Shown piece by piece: positions 1-6,979 of a stretch of DNA of 7,945 nucleotides. Both the position numbers and the translations under genes were made by a program. This DNA is from Verrucomicrobiaceae bacterium UBA2429 (GTDB lineage: Bacteria; Verrucomicrobiota; Verrucomicrobiia; Verrucomicrobiales; Verrucomicrobiaceae): positions 20,860 to 28,804 of the forward strand of contig DDQZ01000030.1 of the NCBI GenBank assembly GCA_002343505.1, written 5' to 3'. Position 1 is the first letter of the stretch; each line of letters begins with the position of its first letter. The notes under the pieces were generated by a model. It ran no database searches, had not been told where the DNA came from, and saw nothing but the letters and a program-made list of their open reading frames with translations.

Positions 1-47
1 ACGAGGTTGTAGGTGAAGGAGTCGTAATTGTCTATGATCAGCAGCAT
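1..47 (-). CDS. trpG: Anthranilate/aminodeoxychorismate synthase glutamine amidotransferase subunit, N-terminal fragment
   Basis: Only the first 15 complete codons are present; the gene runs off the left edge. They read MLLIIDNYDSFTYNL, the signature opening of the class I glutamine amidotransferase subunit shared by TrpG (tryptophan synthesis) and PabA (folate synthesis). The DNYDSFTYN stretch is the first beta strand and loop of the domain. The subunit releases ammonia from glutamine for the chorismate-using partner (TrpE or PabB) in the cytoplasm. The ATG is preceded by a GGATGG motif at 55-60, seven bases upstream, the best Shine-Dalgarno-like site in the window. radC lies upstream on the same strand, 84 bp away, so co-transcription is possible. 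TrpG and PabA cannot be told apart from this fragment, and many bacteria use one protein for both jobs. Confidence 0.85.
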   Translation of the reverse strand, partial: MLLIIDNYDSFTYNL

Positions 48-131
48 GGGCCGACCATCCGCCGCGCCTGTGGAAAAGCAAGCGGGCGGCCCCACGCAGG
101 CGCGTTCGAGGGAATGCGAAAGCAAGCGCGG

Positions 132-827
132 CTATACGGCGCCCATCTCACGGAAGCTGAAGTAGGGCTTTCGGCCGCTCTGGTCGGGCATGCCGATGAT
201 GACGTGGTCGCAAAACTTGATGCTCAGCACCTCGGCCGCGTCCTTGATCTTCCGGGTAAAGGCGCGGTCTGCCGTGCTCGGAGCGGGGTCGCCCGAGGGG
301 TGGTTGTGGACGACGGTGAAGCCGTAGGCCTTGTGGATGACGGCGGGGCGCAGGATGTCGCGCGGGTGGGCCATGGTCTCATTGACCGTGCCGGTGAAGA
401 TGACCTCGTCGCGCATGAGATGGAAGCGCGCGTTCAGCAGCAGCACGCGCAGCGTCTCGTGGGGCAGGCTCTGCATCTCGGCGGCGAGGTAGCGATAGAC
501 CTTTTCCGGCTCGTCCAGCGGCGTGTCCTTCACCCAAAAGCGCTCCGCGCGCCTCCCCAGCTCGAAGGCGGCGGCCAAGTGAGCGGCCTTCGCCGGGCCG
601 AGCGCGTGCGAGGCGGCGATCTGGCTGGCGGAAGTGCGCGAGAGATTGTGCAGGGTGCCCACCTCGCGCAGCAGGCGGTTCGCCACTTGGAGGGCGTTTT
701 CACCCTTCACGCCCGTGTTGATGAAAATGGCGAGAAGCTCGGCATCGGAGAGCGCGCCGGGGCCGAGGCGCAGCAGGCGCTCGCGCGGGCGGTCGTCTTC
801 CGGCATGTCATGGATGCGATGGGACAT
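132..827 (-). CDS. radC: RadC family JAMM/MPN+ domain protein
   Basis: The product has 231 residues, the usual RadC length. An N-terminal helix-hairpin-helix-like part (about residues 10-100; LGPGALSDAELLAIFINTG, then ALGPAKAAHLAAAFELGRRA) is followed by the JAMM metalloprotease-like domain (about 105-230). The zinc motif is intact: H174 and H176 in VVHNHPSGDPAPS, with D187 completing it and E124 as the likely upstream acid. RadC was once named as a DNA repair protein, but its molecular role is unresolved; JAMM proteins are typically zinc isopeptidases. The frame is open up to 950, but I chose the ATG at 827 because the extra 41 residues have no RadC similarity and would cover the divergent promoter region. 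An ATG at 806 (MPEDDRP) is a possible alternative. The stop is TAG. It is divergent from the HupE-like gene, with 91 bp between their starts. Confidence 0.93.
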   Translation of the reverse strand: MSHRIHDMPEDDRPRERLLRLGPGALSDAELLAIFINTGVKGENALQVANRLLREVGTLHNLSRTSASQIAASHALGPAKAAHLAAAFELGRRAERFWVKDTPLDEPEKVYRYLAAEMQSLPHETLRVLLLNARFHLMRDEVIFTGTVNETMAHPRDILRPAVIHKAYGFTVVHNHPSGDPAPSTADRAFTRKIKDAAEVLSIKFCDHVIIGMPDQSGRKPYFSFREMGAV

Positions 828-918
828 GGGCGCGAGCTTGCAGCCGCCGCCTGGATCTGAAAAGAAAAATTCCACTCGCGGCATCATCGGGGCAGGGGAG
901 AGTGCGCGCCGCTTCCAA

Positions 919-1560
919 ATGAAAAGCCTCACGGCAGTCTCCGCTCTCACGATGCTCCTGGTGCTCGGCGTTCAGGAGCTGCTCGCGCTGGCGCGCGGGA
1001 TGCTGGACTTGGAAGTGCTGGGCGCCGGGCTGGCGTCCGGCTTCCGCCACATCATCCCCGAGGGGCTGGACCACATCGCCTTCCTGCTCGGGCTGTTCTT
1101 TCTCTCCCGCGCCTTCCCCGCGCTGCTCGCGCAGGTCACGATCTTCACCCTGGCGCATTCTTTGACTCTGGGGCTGGTGGTGCTCACCGGCTTCAGCTTT
1201 GAGCCGCGCTGGGTGGAGGTGGCCGTGGGGCTGAGCATCGCCGCCGTGGCGGTGGAAGGCATGTTTTCATGCAGCCTGGCACGCTGGCGCTGGCTGCTCG
1301 TCATCGCTTTCGGCATGATTCACGGGCTCGCCTTTGCCCACAATCTCGTCCAGGAGGAGGGCATCCGCCGCAGCCCTGTGTCCGCGCTCTTTGGGTTCAA
1401 TCTCGGTGTGGAGTTGGGCCAGCTCGTCGTGGTGGGCGCGCTCATGCTCGTCTTCAGCCCCTGGTGGCGCCGGCCCTGGTACCGCGTCCGCGTGGCCATG
1501 CCCGCGCTGGCCTGCACCGCGCTGTGCGGGCTCTTTTGGGCGGTGCAGAGGGCGGCGTGA
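919..1560 (+). CDS. HupE/UreJ-type integral membrane protein
   Basis: This 213-residue, very hydrophobic protein has about six or seven membrane segments (roughly residues 4-24, 41-63, 68-92, 97-115, 123-145, 152-180, 191-210). It carries the hallmark motifs of the HupE/UreJ_2 family: FRHIIPEGLDHIAFLLG (H44, D51, H52), TIFTLAHSLTL (H80), MIHGLAFA (H135) and GFNLGVELGQ (E166). Family members are thought to be inner-membrane metal permeases, originally linked to nickel supply for hydrogenase or urease, and the conserved His/Asp residues would suit metal binding. No hydrogenase or urease gene is in view, so the substrate is unknown. The frame is open from 634, but the upstream part is antisense to radC. 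The ATG at 919 begins the hydrophobic segment; a GGGGAG at 895-900 is too far away to be a good ribosome binding site. A secreted cytochrome c gene follows on the same strand after 117 bp. Confidence 0.85.
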   Translation: MKSLTAVSALTMLLVLGVQELLALARGMLDLEVLGAGLASGFRHIIPEGLDHIAFLLGLFFLSRAFPALLAQVTIFTLAHSLTLGLVVLTGFSFEPRWVEVAVGLSIAAVAVEGMFSCSLARWRWLLVIAFGMIHGLAFAHNLVQEEGIRRSPVSALFGFNLGVELGQLVVVGALMLVFSPWWRRPWYRVRVAMPALACTALCGLFWAVQRAA

Positions 1561-1640
1561 GGGGGGAGAGACGCATCCCTGCCATAAACTTCATCGTGAC
1601 GAAGCTGTGACCGCGGTCTGCAAGAGTCTCGTGCTTCCGC

Positions 1641-1669
1641 TTGACCGCGCGCGGGGGGCCGCCCATTTT
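1641..1669 (+). promoter_or_regulatory. Candidate sigma-70-type promoter of the cytochrome gene, possibly leaderless
   Basis: TTGACC (1641-1646, five of six matches to the -35 consensus) is followed after 17 bases by CATTTT (1664-1669, three of six matches to -10). Transcription would start near 1676, almost at the ATG at 1678, giving a leaderless or nearly leaderless message. That fits the lack of any Shine-Dalgarno motif. A perfect palindrome GACCGCGGTC lies upstream at 1609-1618, and TGACCGCG occurs at both 1608-1615 and 1642-1649, which could be a repressor site. The -10 is weak, so this is tentative. Confidence 0.3.
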
Positions 1670-1677
1670 CCGCGCGC

Positions 1678-2091
1678 ATGAAAATCCAAACCGCCCTTGC
1701 CGCCCTCATTGTCTCCACCAGCCTCGCCACCGCGGAGGACATCAGCTTTGAAAAACAAATCCTCCCCGTATTGAAGACCAGCTGCTTCAAATGCCACGAG
1801 ACCGAGCATGAGGAGGACGGCCGGGTGAAGCGCCCGAAAGGCGGCCTGGTGCTGGACACGGCTGAGGGCATCATGGCCGGCGGCAAAGAATACCCGAAGG
1901 AAAACGTGGTGGCCGGCAAGCCCGACGATAGCTGGCTGCTCAAGACCATGGCCCTGCCGGACTCCGACGACTTTGCCATGCCCCCCGAAGGCAAGGGCGA
2001 CCGCGTCAGCGACGCCGACCAGGAGCTGATCAAGAAGTGGATCGCCGCCGGCGCCAACTTTGGCGGCTGGACGAAGTCCGCGAAGGAGTGA
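1678..2091 (+). CDS. Secreted monohaem cytochrome c, planctomycete/verrucomicrobial PSCyt1-like
   Basis: The 137-residue precursor has a signal peptide (about residues 1-19, ending LATA) followed by DISFEKQILPVLKTSCFKCH. The CFKCH site (C36, C39, H40) binds one c-type haem, and M101 in DFAMPPEG is the likely distal ligand. The final helix, about 112-127 (DADQELIKKWIAAGANF), is typical of the PSCyt1-type cytochrome c domain abundant in Planctomycetes and Verrucomicrobia. In those phyla the domain is usually fused at the N-terminus of large DUF1549/DUF1553 proteins; here it stands alone, as in small periplasmic electron carriers. Its redox partner is not identifiable. No Shine-Dalgarno motif precedes the ATG. 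The gene ends 21 bp before a strong terminator and converges on the five-gene minus-strand operon. Confidence 0.9.
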   Translation: MKIQTALAALIVSTSLATAEDISFEKQILPVLKTSCFKCHETEHEEDGRVKRPKGGLVLDTAEGIMAGGKEYPKENVVAGKPDDSWLLKTMALPDSDDFAMPPEGKGDRVSDADQELIKKWIAAGANFGGWTKSAKE

Positions 2092-2112
2092 CCCGCGCAT
2101 TGCCAATCCGTG

Positions 2113-2145
2113 AAGAGTGACGGCGCGTGCCGTCACTCTTTTTTT
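2113..2145 (+). terminator. Intrinsic terminator after the cytochrome gene
   Basis: A perfect 12-bp stem (2113-2124 paired with 2129-2140, core GAGTGACGGC) with a GCGT loop runs into seven T residues (2139-2145). This is a textbook rho-independent terminator for plus-strand transcription. Read from the minus strand, the hairpin is followed by only two T residues, so it should work poorly there, though it could still stall polymerase or protect the 3' end of the operon message. The stop codon of the convergent TPR gene (2133-2135) lies inside the stem. Confidence 0.9.
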
Positions 2146-2768
2146 GCGTCCCAGCCGCGCACCCGGGCATGCACCTGCGCGCAGCGGCCCATGTAATGGT
2201 CCATGGAGAAATCCACGGCGGCTTTGAGGATGTGCTCCTTCGCCTTTGTCTCCTCTCCGACCGCCTCGAAATAGAGGCCGAGATAGAGGTGGGCGTAGCA
2301 GCGATGGTTGCGCAAATCCTCGCCCTCCCCCTGCTCGGCGGCGGCGAGCACGTCCTCCACGGTGGCTTTGGAGGCGAAGAGGTCATGCACCTGCTTCATG
2401 GGCACGCGGCTGTCCCCGGAGATGGGGATGAGGTGCTTGCGCGCCTCCTCCACGCCGTTCTTTTTCGCCACGCAGATGAAATGCCACGCGGCGTTTTCGA
2501 CATCGGCGGTGTTCACGGTCTGATGCACCTCGAACTGCTCGCGCCCGCCCTGGTAATCCTCCGCGTAATAGAGCGCCAGCCCGCGCTGCCAGAGCTTCGG
2601 TTTCGCGCCCGGCTCCAGTTCGAGCAGCTTGTCAAAAGCGGCCACGGATTCCCTGGGCTTCGCCTCGAAAAAGAGGGCCACGCCCTCGCGGAACAGCTCA
2701 TTGGGCGATCTGGCCTCCTGCGCGTGCAGGGCGCAGGGCATCAGAAGGGAAAGAAGGAGTTTTTTCAT
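2133..2768 (-). CDS. Exported tetratricopeptide repeat (TPR) protein
   Basis: The 211-residue precursor starts with MKKLLLSLLMPCALHAQ, a signal peptide probably cleaved after H15-A16. A lipoprotein is unlikely because proline precedes C12. Helical repeats of TPR type follow: about 22-55 (NELFREGVALFFEAKPRESV), 56-89 (WQRGLALYYAEDYQGGREQF) and 154-188 (AHLYLGLYFEAVGEETKAKE), with a more divergent middle. Such domains bind other proteins in the periplasm; the partner is unknown. The frame is open to 2921, but that part overlaps the thioredoxin-like gene. The ATG at 2768 starts a proper signal peptide 11 bp after that gene's stop. No Shine-Dalgarno motif is seen, so translational coupling is likely. 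It is the last gene of the operon. Its final codons (Lys-Lys-Glu, stop) are written in the T-tract and stem of the opposing terminator. Confidence 0.85.
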   Translation of the reverse strand: MKKLLLSLLMPCALHAQEARSPNELFREGVALFFEAKPRESVAAFDKLLELEPGAKPKLWQRGLALYYAEDYQGGREQFEVHQTVNTADVENAAWHFICVAKKNGVEEARKHLIPISGDSRVPMKQVHDLFASKATVEDVLAAAEQGEGEDLRNHRCYAHLYLGLYFEAVGEETKAKEHILKAAVDFSMDHYMGRCAQVHARVRGWDAKKE

Positions 2769-2779
2769 GAGTCGTGAGT

Positions 2780-3991
2780 TCAATCTTCCGGCGTGAAGTA
2801 GCGCCCCATGTGATCGAGAATCTTCGCGCGCAACTCGTCGCCATCCACCTCGCCATTGTGGCGGAAGATGACTTCTCCGCCGGGGGCGACGACGAGCGTG
2901 TGCGGGATGGGTCCCGGCCATTCGGGGTCGAGCGCGGCGATGAGTTCGTCCTGGTTCGCGCCTTGGAAGACGTAGGCGTTGCCTTTGCGGCCCTCGGCTT
3001 TGAGGGAGGGTTTTAATTTGTCCGGCACGATGCAGTTCTGCTCCTCCAGGAACTCCTTCACCTCCTGCATTTCATCCGGCTCGTTGATGCTGATGCAGAT
3101 GAGCTCGAAGTCGCGCAGGGCGAACTTCCTCTGCGTGTTCACCAGTTCAGGGAACTCCTCCACGCACGGTCCGCACCAGGTGGCGAAGACATTGAAGATG
3201 CGCACTTTCTTCGTGTCGTTTTTGCGCAGCGCGGCCACGCCTTTGGCGTCAATGAGTTCCACGTCCACGGGAGTCGTCTCCCATTTCGTCTGATCGGCGG
3301 CCACGGCCTCGCGCTTGGTGATCCACTTCGTCGAGCAGCCGTGCGGGCGCGTCTCGGCGAGCGCCACGGGCCGCCCGGCGAGCAGATCGTCCACGGCGTT
3401 GCGCGCGTCATGCGAGGTCACACTGGCCTCGTCGGCGAAGCGGCTGTCGTCGAAGCGGCCCTTGTAGCGCAGCTTGCGCTCCTGGTCGAAAAGGAAGACA
3501 TGCGGGGTGGCCAGGCAGCCGTAGGCCAGCGCGGTCTTCTGCGTCTCGCCATCGTAGAGGTAGGGGAAATTGAAGCCCTGCTCCGCGGCGTGGCGCTTCA
3601 TCTCGGGGAAGCTGTCGTTGTACTTGGAGTAGCCGAGCTCGTCCGGGCGCAGGGCGGCGGGGTCGTTGGGGTTGATGGCTACGACTTGCACGCCCTTGCC
3701 CTCATAAGCGGCGGTGAATTTTTTCAACCGCGCCTCAATGGCCTGCGAGCTGGGGCAGTGGTTGCTGATGAAAGCCACCATGAGCAGGCGCGCGCCGGCG
3801 TAGTCCTTCAAAGTGTGCGTCTTCTCGTCTATGCCAGGCAGCGCGAAGTCCGGCGCCGCATCTCCCAGCGCGAGTTCATGAAAGCCCTCCGGCATGGAGG
3901 ACGCGGCCTTTTTGGCCTTGGGCGCGGTCTGCGCGAGGGCGAGCGCGGGCAGGAGAAAAGAGACGAGGAGAAGCTTCATGGCGGAGAGCAT
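2780..3991 (-). CDS. Exported double thioredoxin-fold protein: PRX-like domain fused to a TlpA-like domain
   Basis: The 403-residue product has a signal peptide (about 1-20, ending PALALA) and two thioredoxin folds. The first (about 38-225) matches the PRX-like AhpC/TSA group: FISNHCPSS with C79, AINPNDP, the cis-proline loop ATPHVFLFD (P163) and the closing TRPHGCSTKW (C219). The second (about 240-400) is TlpA/ResA-like, with NVFATWCGPCVEEFPEL (C273, C276) and cis-proline IPHTLVV (P363). CGPC domains of this kind usually reduce disulfides, for instance in cytochrome c maturation. The NHCP domain may act as a peroxidase or thiol sensor, which is inference. In relatives the second Cys directly precedes TP in the cis-Pro loop; here it is two positions earlier (C159). 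The start at 3991 has a weak AAAGG twelve bases upstream; the ATG at 3979 is equally plausible. Confidence 0.9.
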   Translation of the reverse strand: MLSAMKLLLVSFLLPALALAQTAPKAKKAASSMPEGFHELALGDAAPDFALPGIDEKTHTLKDYAGARLLMVAFISNHCPSSQAIEARLKKFTAAYEGKGVQVVAINPNDPAALRPDELGYSKYNDSFPEMKRHAAEQGFNFPYLYDGETQKTALAYGCLATPHVFLFDQERKLRYKGRFDDSRFADEASVTSHDARNAVDDLLAGRPVALAETRPHGCSTKWITKREAVAADQTKWETTPVDVELIDAKGVAALRKNDTKKVRIFNVFATWCGPCVEEFPELVNTQRKFALRDFELICISINEPDEMQEVKEFLEEQNCIVPDKLKPSLKAEGRKGNAYVFQGANQDELIAALDPEWPGPIPHTLVVAPGGEVIFRHNGEVDGDELRAKILDHMGRYFTPED

Positions 3992-4042
3992 GGGAACGGT
4001 CAGCCTTTGGAATTGTTTGCGCCTGCCGTCATTTCGAGGCGG

Positions 4043-5257
4043 TCAAAAACGCACCGTGACCTGCGCGGCCAGCAGATGCTCCCCTTCATCATGAGGGCTG
4101 GAGCGGCCGGCGAGGCTGTATTGCAGCTTGGCCTGGAGATGGCGGCTGAGGCGGTGGCCGAGCGCGAGGTCGGCGCGCCAGCCGTCGTTGTCCCAGGCGG
4201 TGGAGGTGCCGGGCACGTCGCCGAACCAGCTTTGATTCCAGCGCGCCGCGAGCCACGAGCCGGAGCCGAGCTTGCGCTTCGCCTCGATGAAGCCGGTGAG
4301 CACGCGCGCGCCGCCGGCGTTCGGGATGGCGAAGCGGCTGGTCATCAGCTCTCCCCACATCTGCCACGGGCCGTGCGCCCACGCGGCGTCGAGGGCGAAG
4401 GTGGTCTGCGCGTAGTCCTCGAAGCCCCGTCCGCGCGGCAGGCGCCGGGCATCCTCCAGCAAATACGGCCCGTGGCTGAAAGAACCGCCGAAGGCCCACT
4501 CGGGCGCGGGTTTCCAGCCGAGGCGGCCCGTCCAGGTGGTGCTGGTCCAGCCGTTTTGCGCGGCGTCCCAGGTGTGCGGGCGGGAGGAGAGCGCGGCGTT
4601 TTTGATCTCCAGCGCGTAGTCGAAATCCGACACCCGGCCGGAAAGGGACAGCCCCGTGGCATAAGACGGTCCCCACACCACAGGCAGCCAGGTCAGTGGA
4701 TTGTCCCGCTCGCCGCGGCGGCCGAGCAGGGCGCCCTTGGGCGCGGCGCGATGGTCCACCACGGGCAGCATGTCGGAGTAGGCGGCGGGCGCGGTGACGA
4801 AGGGGTTGTCCCAGGAGAAATGCCGCCGAGTCCAGGCGCCGAAGACGGTGGCCGACTTCCCTGCGCGGAGGGCCAGCGCGTCATCGCCCAGCGGACGCCA
4901 CTCGATGAAGTACTCGTCCAGCCGCGTCTGCCCGTCCGGCGCGAAGCCGGGATCGAAGCCGCGGTCCACGCGCATCTGCGCATGGGCGCGCAGCGTCTCG
5001 CCAGCGCGCAGATCCAGGAATAGCGAGAGACGCGGATTGAAAAAGACCTCGTCGTCCGTGTTGAGCAGGCCCAGCGCGGGAGTCTCCGGCGCATAGGTCT
5101 CCAGATCGAGCAGGCCCGACACATCCGCGCGCCAGAAGGCGTCCGTGCTGTGCAGGGAGAGCGCCTCATCCAGAGTCTCCAGGAAGGCCTGCGCGCGGCA
5201 GAGACCGGCCTGCATGGCAAACAAGGCGGCGGTAATGGCGAGGAAACGCATGATCAT
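4043..5257 (-). CDS. Outer-membrane beta-barrel (porin-like) protein
   Basis: The 404-residue precursor has a signal peptide (about 1-22, ending near CRAQA). The rest is a run of amphipathic strands rich in Trp, Tyr, Arg and Gly and ends in VTVRF. A C-terminal Phe after alternating residues is the usual signal for BAM-dependent insertion into the outer membrane. A conserved-looking segment at 131-160 (RAGKSATVFGAW, then HFSWDNPFVTAPAAY) resembles the early strands of porin-type barrels. I do not recognise a named family and cannot give a substrate. The ATG overlaps the stop of the cyclase gene as ATGA (5254-5257), which fixes this start and implies coupled translation; an internal ATG at 5251 is less likely. 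Co-translation with a signalling enzyme suggests the two act in one pathway, perhaps as uptake channel or surface platform for the signal being sensed. Confidence 0.8.
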   Translation of the reverse strand: MIMRFLAITAALFAMQAGLCRAQAFLETLDEALSLHSTDAFWRADVSGLLDLETYAPETPALGLLNTDDEVFFNPRLSLFLDLRAGETLRAHAQMRVDRGFDPGFAPDGQTRLDEYFIEWRPLGDDALALRAGKSATVFGAWTRRHFSWDNPFVTAPAAYSDMLPVVDHRAAPKGALLGRRGERDNPLTWLPVVWGPSYATGLSLSGRVSDFDYALEIKNAALSSRPHTWDAAQNGWTSTTWTGRLGWKPAPEWAFGGSFSHGPYLLEDARRLPRGRGFEDYAQTTFALDAAWAHGPWQMWGELMTSRFAIPNAGGARVLTGFIEAKRKLGSGSWLAARWNQSWFGDVPGTSTAWDNDGWRADLALGHRLSRHLQAKLQYSLAGRSSPHDEGEHLLAAQVTVRF

Positions 5258-6966
5258 TGGGAATTACGGCGCAGCACCCGCCACGCTGGAACGGGGTCGG
5301 TGAAGCCTTTCAATTTTAACGGCTCCGGCAGAGCCTCGGTGACGACATCTCCGGGCAGGCGCGCGCGGGTGGTCTCATCAATCACCACCTGGCCGGCGGC
5401 GGCCGCGCCGCACAGGCGGGCGGCCAGGTTCACGCGCTCGCCCACCACGGTGTAGTCCGCGCGTTTCTCCGCGCCGATGCAGCCGGCCACGACATTTCCA
5501 GTGGCGATGCCGATGCCGATGCCCAGGGGCAGGGCCGAGCCCTCGTTCAGCCGCGCGCGCGCCGCCAGCATCTCCAGCGCGCAGCGCGCGGCGTTCACCG
5601 CGTCCTCGCCATGATGCGTTGGCGCGCCGAAGACGGCCATGATGGCATCCCCGGCGAACTGGGTGATGACGCCGTGCCAGCGGTACACCACCTCTGTCAG
5701 CGCGCCCATGTGGCGGTTTAAAATGGCGATGACCTCCGCCGGGTCCCGCCCCGCGCTCATGGCGGTGTAGCCGCGGATGTCGCAAAACATGATGCTCGCC
5801 TCCCGCGCCTCGCCGCCGAGCTTGATCTTGCCCGCCATCATCTGCTCGGCCACGCGCGCGTCGGTGACCATGCTGAGCACGGAGTGGTAGCGCTCCTTGA
5901 GCGCCAGGCCCTCCGTCATCTCGTTGAAGGAGAGGTTCAGCTCCGCAAACTCATCCGTGCCGGCCTCCGGCAGTCGTGTCTCGAAATCCCCCCCGCGCAC
6001 CGCCTGCGTGGCCGCCACCAGCGTGTGGATGGGCCGGCTGAGCTGGCGGGAAAAAACCCCGCCCAGCAGCCACGCCAGCGCCAGCGCGCTCGCGCCGATG
6101 CCCGCCACGCGCCGGAGGAGCTGCTGCTGCCGCGCCTCCAGGTCCGCGAGGGAGAAGACGCTCACCAGCCATGCCGGGGCAAAAGCCGAGCCCTCGTTCA
6201 GACGGTGCGCCGCCGCCTTGTGCTCCACGCCCCCGATGAAAAACGAAAAGCCTCCCGGCCCCTCCTCTCCTGTCCCGGATTGCATCACCACGCCCACCTC
6301 CCGCAGCACGCGCGCCTCCACGCGCGGCGCGATGAAAAAATCCTCGCCATGAAACAGCGTCATCAGGCCCGGAGCGTCCCCGTCGTCTCCCGGAGCGGCG
6401 AAGCGCGCCACCGACTGGCCGAGGAAGAGCGTGCCCACCGTCGTGTCGAAGTTGCGGATCTGCATGGCCAGCACGCGGTAAAGCTCAGGCCCGTTTGCCG
6501 AGGGCAGGGCCACGAAGCCCGCGTGCGCTTCAGTCTCCTCCTCCGGCATGGCCCTGGCTGCCAGGGCCAGAGCCGAGGCCAGCGCCGACTCCTGCTCTGC
6601 GGTGAGAAATCCGGCGCGGCTTTGCCCCGGCGGCGGCATCAGGCCCGATTCGCGGGAGGCTAGGCGGAAGAAGTCCAGCTCCGCCAGCCGCAGCTCATCC
6701 GCCGCCACATTGTAAGTTTCGGGATCGCCCTCCTCCAGCGCGGCGAAGAGGCGCACGGACTCCGCCAGCCGCGCGGCCTGCTTTTTCGCATCCGCCAGCC
6801 GCGAGTCCTGCTCCTGGCGGAAGGTCGCCATGCGCTCATGGAACATGGTGTCAACCAGTGCGCGGTAGGAGGCACTGTTCTGGCTCTGCGCCACCACCAG
6901 CACGGCTGCCGTGGTGCCGGCCACGACACCCAGGATGGTCTGCTGGAGCTTGGCGCGGAAGGTCAT
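5254..6966 (-). CDS. Membrane class III adenylate/guanylate cyclase with extracytoplasmic sensor and HAMP
   Basis: Domains of this 570-residue protein: membrane segment about 8-26; extracytoplasmic sensor about 27-283, beginning with a long charged helix and perhaps Cache-like; second membrane segment about 286-304; HAMP linker about 309-354 (RPIHTLVAATQAVRGGDFE); class III cyclase about 384-570. Both metal aspartates are present: D396 in MFCDIRGYTAMS and D440 in FAGDAIMAVFGAP. Transition-state residues N513 and R517 lie in GERVNLAARL. At the base-recognition sites, T506 (YTVVG) replaces Asp, as in class IIIb enzymes, but the usual Lys is Gln (Q436 in ITQFAGD), so ATP versus GTP preference is uncertain. 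It probably makes cyclic nucleotide from NTP in response to an envelope signal. It starts 13 bp after the cupredoxin-like gene, with no clear Shine-Dalgarno motif, and overlaps the barrel gene by four bases. Confidence 0.93.
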   Translation of the reverse strand: MTFRAKLQQTILGVVAGTTAAVLVVAQSQNSASYRALVDTMFHERMATFRQEQDSRLADAKKQAARLAESVRLFAALEEGDPETYNVAADELRLAELDFFRLASRESGLMPPPGQSRAGFLTAEQESALASALALAARAMPEEETEAHAGFVALPSANGPELYRVLAMQIRNFDTTVGTLFLGQSVARFAAPGDDGDAPGLMTLFHGEDFFIAPRVEARVLREVGVVMQSGTGEEGPGGFSFFIGGVEHKAAAHRLNEGSAFAPAWLVSVFSLADLEARQQQLLRRVAGIGASALALAWLLGGVFSRQLSRPIHTLVAATQAVRGGDFETRLPEAGTDEFAELNLSFNEMTEGLALKERYHSVLSMVTDARVAEQMMAGKIKLGGEAREASIMFCDIRGYTAMSAGRDPAEVIAILNRHMGALTEVVYRWHGVITQFAGDAIMAVFGAPTHHGEDAVNAARCALEMLAARARLNEGSALPLGIGIGIATGNVVAGCIGAEKRADYTVVGERVNLAARLCGAAAAGQVVIDETTRARLPGDVVTEALPEPLKLKGFTDPVPAWRVLRRNSQ

Positions 6967-6979
6967 GCGGCGGGAGTTC

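Noticed and set aside
75..128. Direct repeat AAAGCAAGCG at 75-84 and 119-128 between radC and the trpG-like gene
   Set aside because: Only two 10-bp copies with no symmetry or other supporting signal; not enough to call a regulatory site.
114..860. Plus-strand open frame of 248 codons opposite radC
   Set aside because: It is antisense to an intact RadC with a complete JAMM motif, and its product is low-complexity with no family resemblance.
828..918. Divergent promoters between radC and the HupE-like gene
   Set aside because: The region must hold promoters if both genes start here, but no -35/-10 pair with acceptable spacing stood out on either strand.
3341..5023. Long plus-strand open frame of 560 codons
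   Set aside because: It lies antisense to the barrel and thioredoxin-like genes, has no recognisable domains, and its composition is that expected from the reverse strand of GC-rich genes with strong codon bias.
5534..6201. 17-bp direct repeat (GCCGAGCCCTCGTTCAG at 5534-5550 and 6185-6201) encoding LNEGSA twice in the cyclase
   Set aside because: The two copies fall in unrelated domains, the sensor and the catalytic domain, and nothing else around them is shared, so chance is the simplest explanation.
6549..6569. Perfect 9-bp stem with 3-base loop
   Set aside because: It is inside the cyclase coding sequence (Ala/Leu-rich segment), has no T-tract, and is probably a by-product of GC-rich codons.
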